Shown: positions 26,063-33,032 of the stretch, in pieces
Numbering within the stretch: position 1 is the stretch's first letter
Layout of the letters: each line of letters opens with the position of its first letter
Assembly (NCBI GenBank): GCA_023957275.1
Contig: JAMLHF010000015.1
Location: 1 to 64,000, forward strand
Direction: 5' to 3'
Source: Lentimicrobium sp.
Lineage (GTDB): Bacteria > Bacteroidota > Bacteroidia > Bacteroidales > Lentimicrobiaceae
DNA length: 64,000 bases
Translations under genes and position numbers: made by a program
Notes under the pieces: generated by a model
Database searches by the model: none
What the model was told of the DNA's origin: nothing
The model's input: only the letters and a program-made list of their open reading frames with translations

Positions 26063-27673
26063 TTAGAAACTGATGTCAATTCCAAGCGCCATGGTAAAGG
26101 CGCTGCGGTTATAGGTTTCCGTATAAGCAGGCAATGGGGCTGCTGCCGGAAAATCTCTCGAATCTTCAACATAGGCGGTATTCATGGCGCCCAGGTTGAT
26201 CCCGATTTTCTCGTTAACCATGTAGCGAAGGCCGGCAGCAATACTGTTCGTTGAAAGACTATGACTCAGGTCGGTCTGATACAGGTCCATCACACCGGTC
26301 TGGGTGCGCAGGTAGCCAGCGCTGACCAGCCATTTTTCGTTGATGGCATACTCGAGTCCCAGGGCAAATTCCCAGAAATTCTTATCCATCACTTTATCAT
26401 TCTTCACATATTCGCCCTCAAGCTTTTTACCGTATTCAGCACTTTTATCAAAATAATAATGCAGGCCGGCGCTTATATTAAGCTTTTTGGTTGCCTCAAA
26501 GCCAATTCCGGCAGTAAACATTGCCGGCAGATCACTTGGCACTTCTGCTTTATCAGGGTACAAACCGACATCATCCACTTTGGTGCTGTTCTTTACCTTA
26601 ATACTGGCTTTATGCTCATATTTCAGTCCGACATTGAACCGTTCAAACTTCAGGTTTACACCGATAATGGGCACGATGCCGGTTCCGCTCTGCGATGCAT
26701 CCACTTCTTTATCCTGGGTTGCTGCAGCATTCCCGGCCATTGCCTCAGAATTTGCAGCATAATTAGCTGATGCCGCAATAAAGAACCCCTGTGCTTCTGC
26801 AATGGTCATACTTGAGGGATCTCCGCCAAGTGCAGTTATCGTCCCCTGAAGCGTAGCCACTTCCTGAGCTGTAAGTCCTGCTGACGTACCATTTGACAGG
26901 GGTACATTTCCTCCCCCGCCATCCAGGACAGGCTGAAGTGATGATCCCACAGCGCCGAGATTTGCCGAAACATTGCCGAGGTATCCGGAAAACTCCCCGA
27001 AAAACACAGGAGCGCTGACCATCTCACCGGTATAGTTCAAAGCAGGAAAAACCGGATTGATCATAATATCAGAAAGATGACCCGTGTAGCTGTTGTTCAG
27101 CATTACGTAACGTAAGCCAAGGCTGACCGAGAGTATCTCATTCACCTGATAGGAGGCTCCGGCCTGAATGCCATAGAAAACGGATTTGCCTTCAAATTCC
27201 GTATCAAAACTATACTTCGTTGTTTGGATACCTGCATTGCTCAATGAACCAGGAATACCTGCAACCTGCATCTCAAACGAAGGCAGTCCGTCCTCAAATA
27301 AAGCACTTCCTCCGCCGCCGACCGGGTTGAAGCCGAGAGAGAATGCAAGTTTTCCGGTTTTGTAAGCTGCATATACCGAAGGGAACAGCGGGGCAACAAC
27401 ACTGCCTTCAAAAGCATCACGGTTAAGTCCGGGAAAGTTGGTATAAATTTTCCTGGTTTGTGTAATATACTGATTGTTAAGGGAGAGATGAAATCCATCT
27501 TTGAGTTGTGTTAGGCCTGCAGGGTTGTAAAACACACCATCAAGACCCAAAGAAGCATCCCTGGCAGGCATGCGGATAAAAGAGGCACTCTGATTCGTAT
27601 TGTGCACTATACCGCCGGCAAATGAAGCGATAGCGAAGGCACCGAATGATAAAACCAGTAATGTTTTTTTCAT
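26063..27673 (-). CDS. OmpP1/FadL-family outer-membrane transporter
   Basis: The 536-residue barrel protein has a signal peptide (LLVLSFGAFAIASFAGG), then the family's typical start GIVHNTNQSASFIRMPARDASLGLDGVFYNPAGLTQL, read in pieces from about 20 to 56, which in FadL forms the plug. The C-terminus is an aromatic strand (ALGIDISF). FadL proteins carry hydrophobic compounds such as fatty acids across the outer membrane. Residues about 265-345 hold an Ala- and Gln-rich insertion (the LTAQEVATLQGTITALGG region), probably an extracellular loop or helical hatch. The gene is monocistronic, with a strong terminator. Confidence 0.88.
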   Translation of the reverse strand: MKKTLLVLSFGAFAIASFAGGIVHNTNQSASFIRMPARDASLGLDGVFYNPAGLTQLKDGFHLSLNNQYITQTRKIYTNFPGLNRDAFEGSVVAPLFPSVYAAYKTGKLAFSLGFNPVGGGGSALFEDGLPSFEMQVAGIPGSLSNAGIQTTKYSFDTEFEGKSVFYGIQAGASYQVNEILSVSLGLRYVMLNNSYTGHLSDIMINPVFPALNYTGEMVSAPVFFGEFSGYLGNVSANLGAVGSSLQPVLDGGGGNVPLSNGTSAGLTAQEVATLQGTITALGGDPSSMTIAEAQGFFIAASANYAANSEAMAGNAAATQDKEVDASQSGTGIVPIIGVNLKFERFNVGLKYEHKASIKVKNSTKVDDVGLYPDKAEVPSDLPAMFTAGIGFEATKKLNISAGLHYYFDKSAEYGKKLEGEYVKNDKVMDKNFWEFALGLEYAINEKWLVSAGYLRTQTGVMDLYQTDLSHSLSTNSIAAGLRYMVNEKIGINLGAMNTAYVEDSRDFPAAAPLPAYTETYNRSAFTMALGIDISF

Positions 27674-27865
27674 GTGGTTCGTATTTGGTTAGGTGAGCTA
27701 AAATATTGCAATTATTGAATATTTCAAAATAATTTACCACTTAACAAAAAAAACATCCGGATAACGGATTGAGTCATCAGGAAATAGTCAGAAAGCCCCC
27801 TTTAAACCAGTTACAGAAAATTATCTTAGTATACCTATAGAATGAATGAATGAAACTGCTGATTA

Positions 27866-28546
27866 CTAATCAAGTTTCCAGTCAACCGGTGATAATCCTG
27901 CATCAGCAAGCAGCTGGTTTGTCAGGGAAAAATGACGGCATCCGAAAAACCCGCGGTAAACGCTTAAAGGAGAGGGGTGCGGCGCTTCCAGTATATAATG
28001 CTTTGATGTATCAATAAGGGATGTTTTATTCCGGGCATATTTTCCCCATAGCAGAAATACAAGCTTATCCCGTTCAGATGACAAGGCGCTGATCACTGAA
28101 TCGGTGAATGTCTCCCATCCCCTGCCCTGGTGTGAGCCAGCCTGATTGGCCCTCACCGTTAGTGTCGCATTCAGCAGAAACACACCCTGATCCGCCCATT
28201 TAGACAAATCACCGCTTTGCGGATACGGATAACCGAGATCGGTCTGCAACTCACGTAAAATGTTTTGGAGCGAAGGCGGAAAAACAACGCCTGCCGGTAC
28301 CGAAAAGCAAAGCCCGTGAGCCTGCCCTGGTCCATGATACGGGTCCTGTCCCAGCAATACTACTTTTACCTTACCGAAAGGAGTCCGGTTAAAAGCTTCA
28401 AAAATCTTTGGTCCGGGCGGATATACAGCATATCGCGCCTTTTCTGAAACCAGGAATGACTTAAGCTCGCTGAAATATGGCTTTTCAAACTCAGCAAAAA
28501 GTATTTTTTTCCAGCTTTCTTCAATTTGTGGATTAATTTCTGTCAT
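27866..28546 (-). CDS. ung: Uracil-DNA glycosylase, family 1
   Basis: The 226-residue enzyme removes uracil from DNA. The water-activating motif GQDPYHGPGQAHGLCFSV (about 66-83) with Asp68 and the HPSPLSVYRGFFGCRHFS motif (about 190-207) with the catalytic His are intact, as is LLNATLTVR. Length is normal for family 1. The start sits 22 bp after a perfect -7 box. Confidence 0.97.
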   Translation of the reverse strand: MTEINPQIEESWKKILFAEFEKPYFSELKSFLVSEKARYAVYPPGPKIFEAFNRTPFGKVKVVLLGQDPYHGPGQAHGLCFSVPAGVVFPPSLQNILRELQTDLGYPYPQSGDLSKWADQGVFLLNATLTVRANQAGSHQGRGWETFTDSVISALSSERDKLVFLLWGKYARNKTSLIDTSKHYILEAPHPSPLSVYRGFFGCRHFSLTNQLLADAGLSPVDWKLD

Positions 28547-28568
28547 CAGGCGTTACTTTTAGGGATTT

Positions 28569-28576
28569 CAAACATA
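28569..28576 (-). promoter_or_regulatory. Bacteroidota -7 box (TATGTTTG) for ung
   Basis: Perfect TAnnTTTG on the minus strand, 22 bp upstream of the ung ATG. Confidence 0.45.
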
Positions 28577-28656
28577 AACAATATAATCTTGTTTTTTAAG
28601 TTAAATTATCAGGCAGATTATCTTTGCAAAAAAATGTCCCTCAACTGAGTAAAATT

Positions 28657-28785
28657 ATGAAAAAAATTGTTGTATCACTACTGGTTGTAGTTTCTCTGGG
28701 ATTGATTTTATCTGCGTGCCAGTCGAGTCAGAAATGCGCTGCTTACGGCGAGGCAAGCAGATATAAGATTGAGAGAAACCGCTGA
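28657..28785 (+). CDS. Tiny lipoprotein, 42 aa
   Basis: An ATG frame of 42 codons encodes a clear lipoprotein precursor: basic MKK, hydrophobic IVVSLLVVVSLGLIL, lipobox LSAC with Cys21, then a 21-residue mature tail containing CAAYGEASRYKIER. The mature protein would be a lipid-anchored peptide with one further Cys. A strong terminator 23 nt downstream shows that the message ends here, which supports a real gene. I recall similar small 'CxAYGEA' lipoproteins in other Bacteroidota but know no function. Confidence 0.75.
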   Translation: MKKIVVSLLVVVSLGLILSACQSSQKCAAYGEASRYKIERNR

Positions 28786-28807
28786 TGATGTCAGATCATC
28801 CTGCTAC

Positions 28808-28835
28808 AGCCTGTGATAAGTCATGGGCTTTTTTT
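28808..28835 (+). terminator. Rho-independent terminator of the tiny lipoprotein gene
   Basis: A 9-bp stem, with two G-U pairs (28808-28816 with 28821-28829), has the tetraloop TAAG and runs into TTTTTTTG. Confidence 0.8.
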
Positions 28836-28836
28836 G

Positions 28837-28867
28837 TTTGAAACGGCATATTGTTTGTGTACTTTTG
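28837..28867 (+). promoter_or_regulatory. Complete Bacteroidota promoter (TTTG - 19 bp - TACTTTTG)
   Basis: The -33 box TTTG (28837-28840) and the -7 box TACTTTTG (28860-28867) are separated by 19 bp, the known optimum for the Bacteroidota primary sigma factor. The ATG of the next gene follows 22 bp after the -7 box, and the promoter begins right after the preceding terminator. Confidence 0.65.
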
Positions 28868-28889
28868 CTTAACCCTTAACTGGATATTA

Positions 28890-29654
28890 ATGAATCGGCT
28901 CGTTTTTCTGTTACCGGCGGCGTTGCTGCTTCTTCTGGGCACTGTTGATCTTCAAGCGCAGGTCGAAGAGGAGTACGATAGTATTGCAGACAATGTGCTT
29001 TTCCGGAAAGAGATGAGTGGAAGCCTGATCATTCACAGCAATGGATGGGGCCTCGAATTCAGGACCGGCAGAAACCAGAGCATTTTCACAAAATGGATGT
29101 TTGAGGCCAATCTGCTTGAAATGAAGGACAGCAAGGAGATCAAATCCATTAACCCGTTTTTTACAAATACCCGCAGCTATTACTACGGAAAACTGAATGC
29201 CATTTATATGCTCAGAGCCGGAGCCGGACAGCAGCGCATGCTAAACAGGAAACCTTATTTCGGCGGTGTTGAGCTAAGGCTCTTTTATTCGGGAGGACTT
29301 TCTGTTGCATTTACCAAACCGGTTTATCTCAACATCATCAAGTTGGATGAAAGTACCTATCGCTACATTACGGTCACTGAACGTTACGATCCTGAAAACC
29401 ACTTCCCTGATAATATTTACGGACGGGCATCTTTTATTAAAGGATTTGACCAGCTTAAGCCATACCCGGGCATCTACCTTAAAACCGGCCTGAATGTTGA
29501 ATTTGGCACCATTAATCAAAAGCCAAAAACCGTGGAAGCTGGCATCGCGCTGGACATGTTTGCCAAACCGGTTCCCATCATGGCATTCCGCGATCCTTCC
29601 CAATTCTTCTTTACGCTTTATCTCAGCGCAGGGATCGGAAAAAGATACGATTAA
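28890..29654 (+). CDS. Conserved outer-membrane-type protein, 254 aa
   Basis: The protein has a signal peptide (MNRLVFLLPAALLLLLGTVDLQAQ) and a mature part rich in alternating aromatic strands (LIIHSNGWGLEFRTG, YFGGVELRLFYSGGLSVAF, FFFTLYLSAGIGKRYD), which suggests a small outer-membrane beta-barrel. I do not recognise a named family. The ATG at 28890 is chosen because it yields the signal peptide and sits correctly behind a full promoter. No partner gene is evident. Confidence 0.8.
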   Translation: MNRLVFLLPAALLLLLGTVDLQAQVEEEYDSIADNVLFRKEMSGSLIIHSNGWGLEFRTGRNQSIFTKWMFEANLLEMKDSKEIKSINPFFTNTRSYYYGKLNAIYMLRAGAGQQRMLNRKPYFGGVELRLFYSGGLSVAFTKPVYLNIIKLDESTYRYITVTERYDPENHFPDNIYGRASFIKGFDQLKPYPGIYLKTGLNVEFGTINQKPKTVEAGIALDMFAKPVPIMAFRDPSQFFFTLYLSAGIGKRYD

Positions 29655-29776
29655 ACATACCGGCAGATTCACTGTTTACTTTATCTTCCCGGGCATTTTG
29701 CCAAACGAAGGGGAATATTTTATTTGCAGGTTTTTCAACCAACAGCAATAAGTATATCCTAAAATTACTGAAACTG

Positions 29777-31048
29777 ATGATGTGCAGAAAGAAAGTAATT
29801 ATAATTGGCGGAGGGTTTGCAGGCATTCAGGCTGCAAGACGGCTGGATCCAAAACTATTTGAGGTTACTCTGTTTGACAAGATCAATCACCATCAGTTTC
29901 AGCCACTTTTTTATCAGGTAGCCACCTCACAAATAGAACCAGCCAATATATCTTTCCCTTTCCGGCACATCTTCAGAAACGAAAAGCATGTCCAGATCAG
30001 ATTCGCTGAAATCAGCCATATCTTTCCGGACCAAAACAGAATCAGTTCAGGTATAGGTGACTTTTATTATGATATCCTTATTATCGCAACCGGTTGCAGG
30101 ACAAATTTCTTCGGCAACCATAACATCTGCAAGCATTCATTCGCGCTGAAAACAACTTATGATGCAATAAAGATCAGAAACCATACATTAAAAACTTTTG
30201 AAAAGATCATTTCTTTAAAAGAAGAAGAAAGAGAGCCGTTTCTCAATCTGGTTATTGTTGGAGCCGGAGCAACAGGAGTAGAACTGGCAGGCGCCTATGC
30301 CGAAATCAGGAAAAACGTCTTGCCAAAAGATTATCACAGGATTGATTTCAGTAAGTTCCAGATCTACCTGGTAGAGGGCAGCCGGTACACCCTGAACACA
30401 ATGAGCAATAAGGCAAAAACTGCTTCTGAAAAGTATCTGCGCGAAATGGGGGTTCAAATATTCACTGAAAGATTTGTAACAGCCTATGATGGTAACATCC
30501 TTACTTTAAATAACGGTGAAACTATCAAAACAAAAACAGTAATCTGGGCAGCAGGCGTAACAGGAAACTATATCAATGGATTACCCCATGATTGCCGTAC
30601 TCAGACAAACCGGATAAAAGTAGACCGGATAAATAAAGTTACCGGCAGCGACAATATTTTTGCCATCGGAGATATAGCCTATATGGAAACATCCAAATAT
30701 CCAAAGGGACATCCACAGGTTGCCAATGTTGCTATCAATCAGGCTAAAAATTTAACGAAGAACCTGAAGCGGATATTCAAAGGGCAATCACCTGTTGAAT
30801 ATGAATACAGGGATCTGGGCTCAATGGCAACGATAGGACAAAATAAGGCTGTGGTGGATTTTCCGTTTTTAAATTTCAAAGGATATTTTGCATGGTTCAT
30901 TTGGATGTTCCTGCATCTTATGCTTATTCTCAGTGTACGGAACAAATTAATCATATTTATAAACTGGGCATGGATCTACTTTTCAAAAAATTCATCACTA
31001 CGACTGATACTGACGGATGATAAGGCCCCCTGTCACGAAAATCAATAA
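29777..31048 (+). CDS. ndh: Type II NADH:quinone oxidoreductase (NDH-2)
   Basis: A 423-residue flavoprotein that would pass electrons from NADH to the quinone pool without pumping protons, on the inner face of the membrane. The FAD site is KVIIIGGGFAGIQAARRL (about 5-22), the NADH site LVIVGAGATGVELAGAYAE (about 154-172) and the C-terminal FAD contact NIFAIGDIAYME (about 294-305). A hydrophobic C-terminal region (YFAWFIWMFLHLMLIL, about 374-389) would anchor it to the membrane. Base composition looks more AT-rich than its neighbours. It could feed the ACIII complex encoded 25 kb downstream. A ferredoxin/thioredoxin-reductase-like role is less likely given the anchor. Confidence 0.88.
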   Translation: MMCRKKVIIIGGGFAGIQAARRLDPKLFEVTLFDKINHHQFQPLFYQVATSQIEPANISFPFRHIFRNEKHVQIRFAEISHIFPDQNRISSGIGDFYYDILIIATGCRTNFFGNHNICKHSFALKTTYDAIKIRNHTLKTFEKIISLKEEEREPFLNLVIVGAGATGVELAGAYAEIRKNVLPKDYHRIDFSKFQIYLVEGSRYTLNTMSNKAKTASEKYLREMGVQIFTERFVTAYDGNILTLNNGETIKTKTVIWAAGVTGNYINGLPHDCRTQTNRIKVDRINKVTGSDNIFAIGDIAYMETSKYPKGHPQVANVAINQAKNLTKNLKRIFKGQSPVEYEYRDLGSMATIGQNKAVVDFPFLNFKGYFAWFIWMFLHLMLILSVRNKLIIFINWAWIYFSKNSSLRLILTDDKAPCHENQ

Positions 31049-31277
31049 GAAATTAAATTTTAATTCCGGAAAAGGTTTGCCAGGTTGCATATTTCTGATA
31101 CAGGGTTGATCAGCATGTATTCGGTGAATGAGCATCAAAGGGTTAAGCGATAAATTAAAAGGATTTACGATGCAGGGCTTCCCTAACGGTTAAATAAAAC
31201 CATATCAGCAAAGTATAGCTGATTAATGCCATCTTTCTATCGTTTTAATCGCCAGAAGGCCCTCCAGGCTTAAATGG

Positions 31278-31355
31278 TTGATTCTATCAGGGAAATCCCG
31301 CACCAGTGAATGTCCGGCACAACTATTATTGTACTCATTTCAAACACTTAATTGT
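31278..31355 (+). repeat. Dispersed ~77-bp element, copy A
   Basis: This segment aligns with 49965-50040. The left block (TTGATTCTAT...AGTG) matches at 25 of 31 positions and the right block ending CACTTAA at about 25 of 32, with a short indel in the middle. Both copies carry the mini-palindrome GGG-4-CCC (GGGAAATCCC here) and lie downstream of a plus-strand gene in the same orientation. It could be a small RNA, a 3'-UTR element or a decayed repeat. Confidence 0.55.
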
Positions 31356-31450
31356 CCAGTCTACTTCTTCAAATGCCTAATTCATATCAATCTGAACTGA
31401 AAACTGCTGTCTTACTCCCGGCAATATAACATAGCCGGAAAACCGGCAAA

Positions 31451-31480
31451 AAAAAGCCCTGGCTGCATAACAACCAGGGC
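31451..31480 (-). terminator. Rho-independent terminator of the 491-aa T9SS protein gene
   Basis: The stem GCCCTGG/CCAGGGC (31456-31462 with 31474-31480) extends inward with one mismatch. On the minus strand it is followed by eight T residues. It lies 19 bp beyond the stop. Confidence 0.85.
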
Positions 31481-31499
31481 CTTCTTTCAGAAATATCCT

Positions 31500-32975
31500 T
31501 TAATGCCTTACTACAATTTTCGCTGTAGCAGTGGATCCGTTCATTTTGATCAGTAGCATATAAACCCCATCGGGTAAGGTACCTAGTTCAAAGTTACTGA
31601 TTAATCCAGATTCAACCTGAACATCACGGCTGATGCGGGTTTTGCCAAGCAGGTCAAGAACCTTGATTGCAGCCGTAGCGTTGGTGGAATTTTTCATTCT
31701 GATGGTAACGAAATCCTTTGCCGGCGAAGGATATACGCTCATTCCCGAGACTGAGCCCGGATCATCGATACCAAGCGCTACGCAACGGAAATTCCATGTT
31801 TCGCTCCAAGCTGAAGTATCACGGCTACTGATGGCATTGACTCTCCAATAGTAGGTTCCGGCACTGTCGAGTACGTGCAAAGGAACTTTAAACTGCTCAT
31901 CTCCGGCTGTAGTTGTTGCAGTAATGCTATAGTTCCTTGCATCGGTAAATCCGGCATTTGAAGCAAGCTGTAACTCATACTTAAGCACGCCTGTCAATTT
32001 TTTCCAGGCCAGTGAAGGCTGCAGTACAACATTCGTAGCATTGTTCAACGGACTTGCCAGGGTAACGGAACCCACGGTTGTGAAAGATCTGGGGGCTGAA
32101 AAAAGCGTGTCTTTCGAATGGTTGGCAGACATTTTCCAGTAATAGGTTGTGCCAAAAAGCAACGTATCAGGCCTGGTGCGGGTAGCCGTCGGCAAAACAT
32201 TATAAACATCATAATGAATCAATTCAGGCTCCTGTGAAAGGTAGATATTATATTTATTGATGCCTTTAACCGTTGACCACTGGAATTCAGCATCCGGAAC
32301 CACATCAACGGCATTATCGCTAGGCCGGCTGAGATTAAAAGTGCTCGTAACGTTGAAAAATGTCGTTGCGGTCCAGTCAGAAGTATCGGCAGCATGCCTT
32401 GCCCTGAGCCTGAGATAATGACCGGTTCCGAAAAGCAGGTTTGCTGCATTCGCCTCTTTCAGGGTTCCGCTTACGGAAGTGATATAGGCAAACGGACTGT
32501 CAAAATCGGCGGTGGTATCAATCTGATAGTCAAAATTACCCACTCCGGTGATGGCATCCCACTGAAGCAGTACATTGGCATCCTGGTTGTTGGCATTGTT
32601 CGAAGGGCGCCTCAGGATGGGCCGGGCTACCACGGTGAATGCACGGGTTTCGGTCCAGTCGGATGTACCGGTCTGGTCCACTGCCCTCACTTTCCAGTAA
32701 TAAGTCTCTCCAAACATCAGGTTTGACATATTGTACCTGGAGAGATCGGTTGAAAACTCCACCGGATTGGTGAATGCCTCATCCTGACTAAGGTGAATGA
32801 TATAATGAAGTCCTGTCGTTCCAACCACAGCATTCCAGTCAAGCAATACATTCGGCGCAACGCCGCTTTGATTGTTGCCGGGGGAAACAAGTTCAGGAGT
32901 GTAGATAGTCGGAGAAGCAAGTATCACCGGGCAACTGATCGCTAAAAACAGCAATGAGAGAAATATCTTTTTCAT
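31500..32975 (-). CDS. Secreted FN3-repeat protein with T9SS type A sorting domain
   Basis: The 491-residue protein has a signal peptide (MKKIFLSLLFLAISCPVILA), four consecutive fibronectin-III-like modules (about 25-405), each marked by TLASPLNNATNV-type starts and a LLFGTTYYWKM-type strand, and a C-terminal sorting domain (about 415-491; VYPSPAKDFVTIRM, LLGKTRISRDV, LPDGVYMLLIKMNGSTATAKIVVRH). The sorting domain directs export across the outer membrane by the type IX secretion system. The function is probably adhesive or structural. It lies 57 bp after another T9SS cargo gene but has its own -7 box. Confidence 0.9.
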   Translation of the reverse strand: MKKIFLSLLFLAISCPVILASPTIYTPELVSPGNNQSGVAPNVLLDWNAVVGTTGLHYIIHLSQDEAFTNPVEFSTDLSRYNMSNLMFGETYYWKVRAVDQTGTSDWTETRAFTVVARPILRRPSNNANNQDANVLLQWDAITGVGNFDYQIDTTADFDSPFAYITSVSGTLKEANAANLLFGTGHYLRLRARHAADTSDWTATTFFNVTSTFNLSRPSDNAVDVVPDAEFQWSTVKGINKYNIYLSQEPELIHYDVYNVLPTATRTRPDTLLFGTTYYWKMSANHSKDTLFSAPRSFTTVGSVTLASPLNNATNVVLQPSLAWKKLTGVLKYELQLASNAGFTDARNYSITATTTAGDEQFKVPLHVLDSAGTYYWRVNAISSRDTSAWSETWNFRCVALGIDDPGSVSGMSVYPSPAKDFVTIRMKNSTNATAAIKVLDLLGKTRISRDVQVESGLISNFELGTLPDGVYMLLIKMNGSTATAKIVVRH

Positions 32976-32998
32976 TTTCCTTGAATTTTTCTGATTTA

Positions 32999-33006
32999 CA
33001 AACTTA
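32999..33006 (-). promoter_or_regulatory. Bacteroidota -7 box (TAAGTTTG) for the FN3 protein gene
   Basis: Perfect TAnnTTTG on the minus strand, 23 bp upstream of the ATG at 32975, inside the 57-bp gap between the two T9SS cargo genes. Confidence 0.4.
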
Positions 33007-33032
33007 AGCCGGAAACCGGCCTTCAGCTAATG

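Larger units (their letters stand above)
31049..31499. other. Intergenic region, no gene; holds repeat element copy A
   Basis: These 451 bp separate ndh from the convergent T9SS-protein gene. I see no credible coding frame. They contain copy A of a dispersed element (31278-31355) and, at the far end, the terminator of the minus-strand gene. No obvious terminator for ndh is visible. Confidence 0.6.

Noticed and set aside
27861..27875. 13-mer TGCTGATTACTAA shared with element copy B near 50017-50029
   Set aside because: It spans the ung stop region and the similarity does not extend into the rest of the element.
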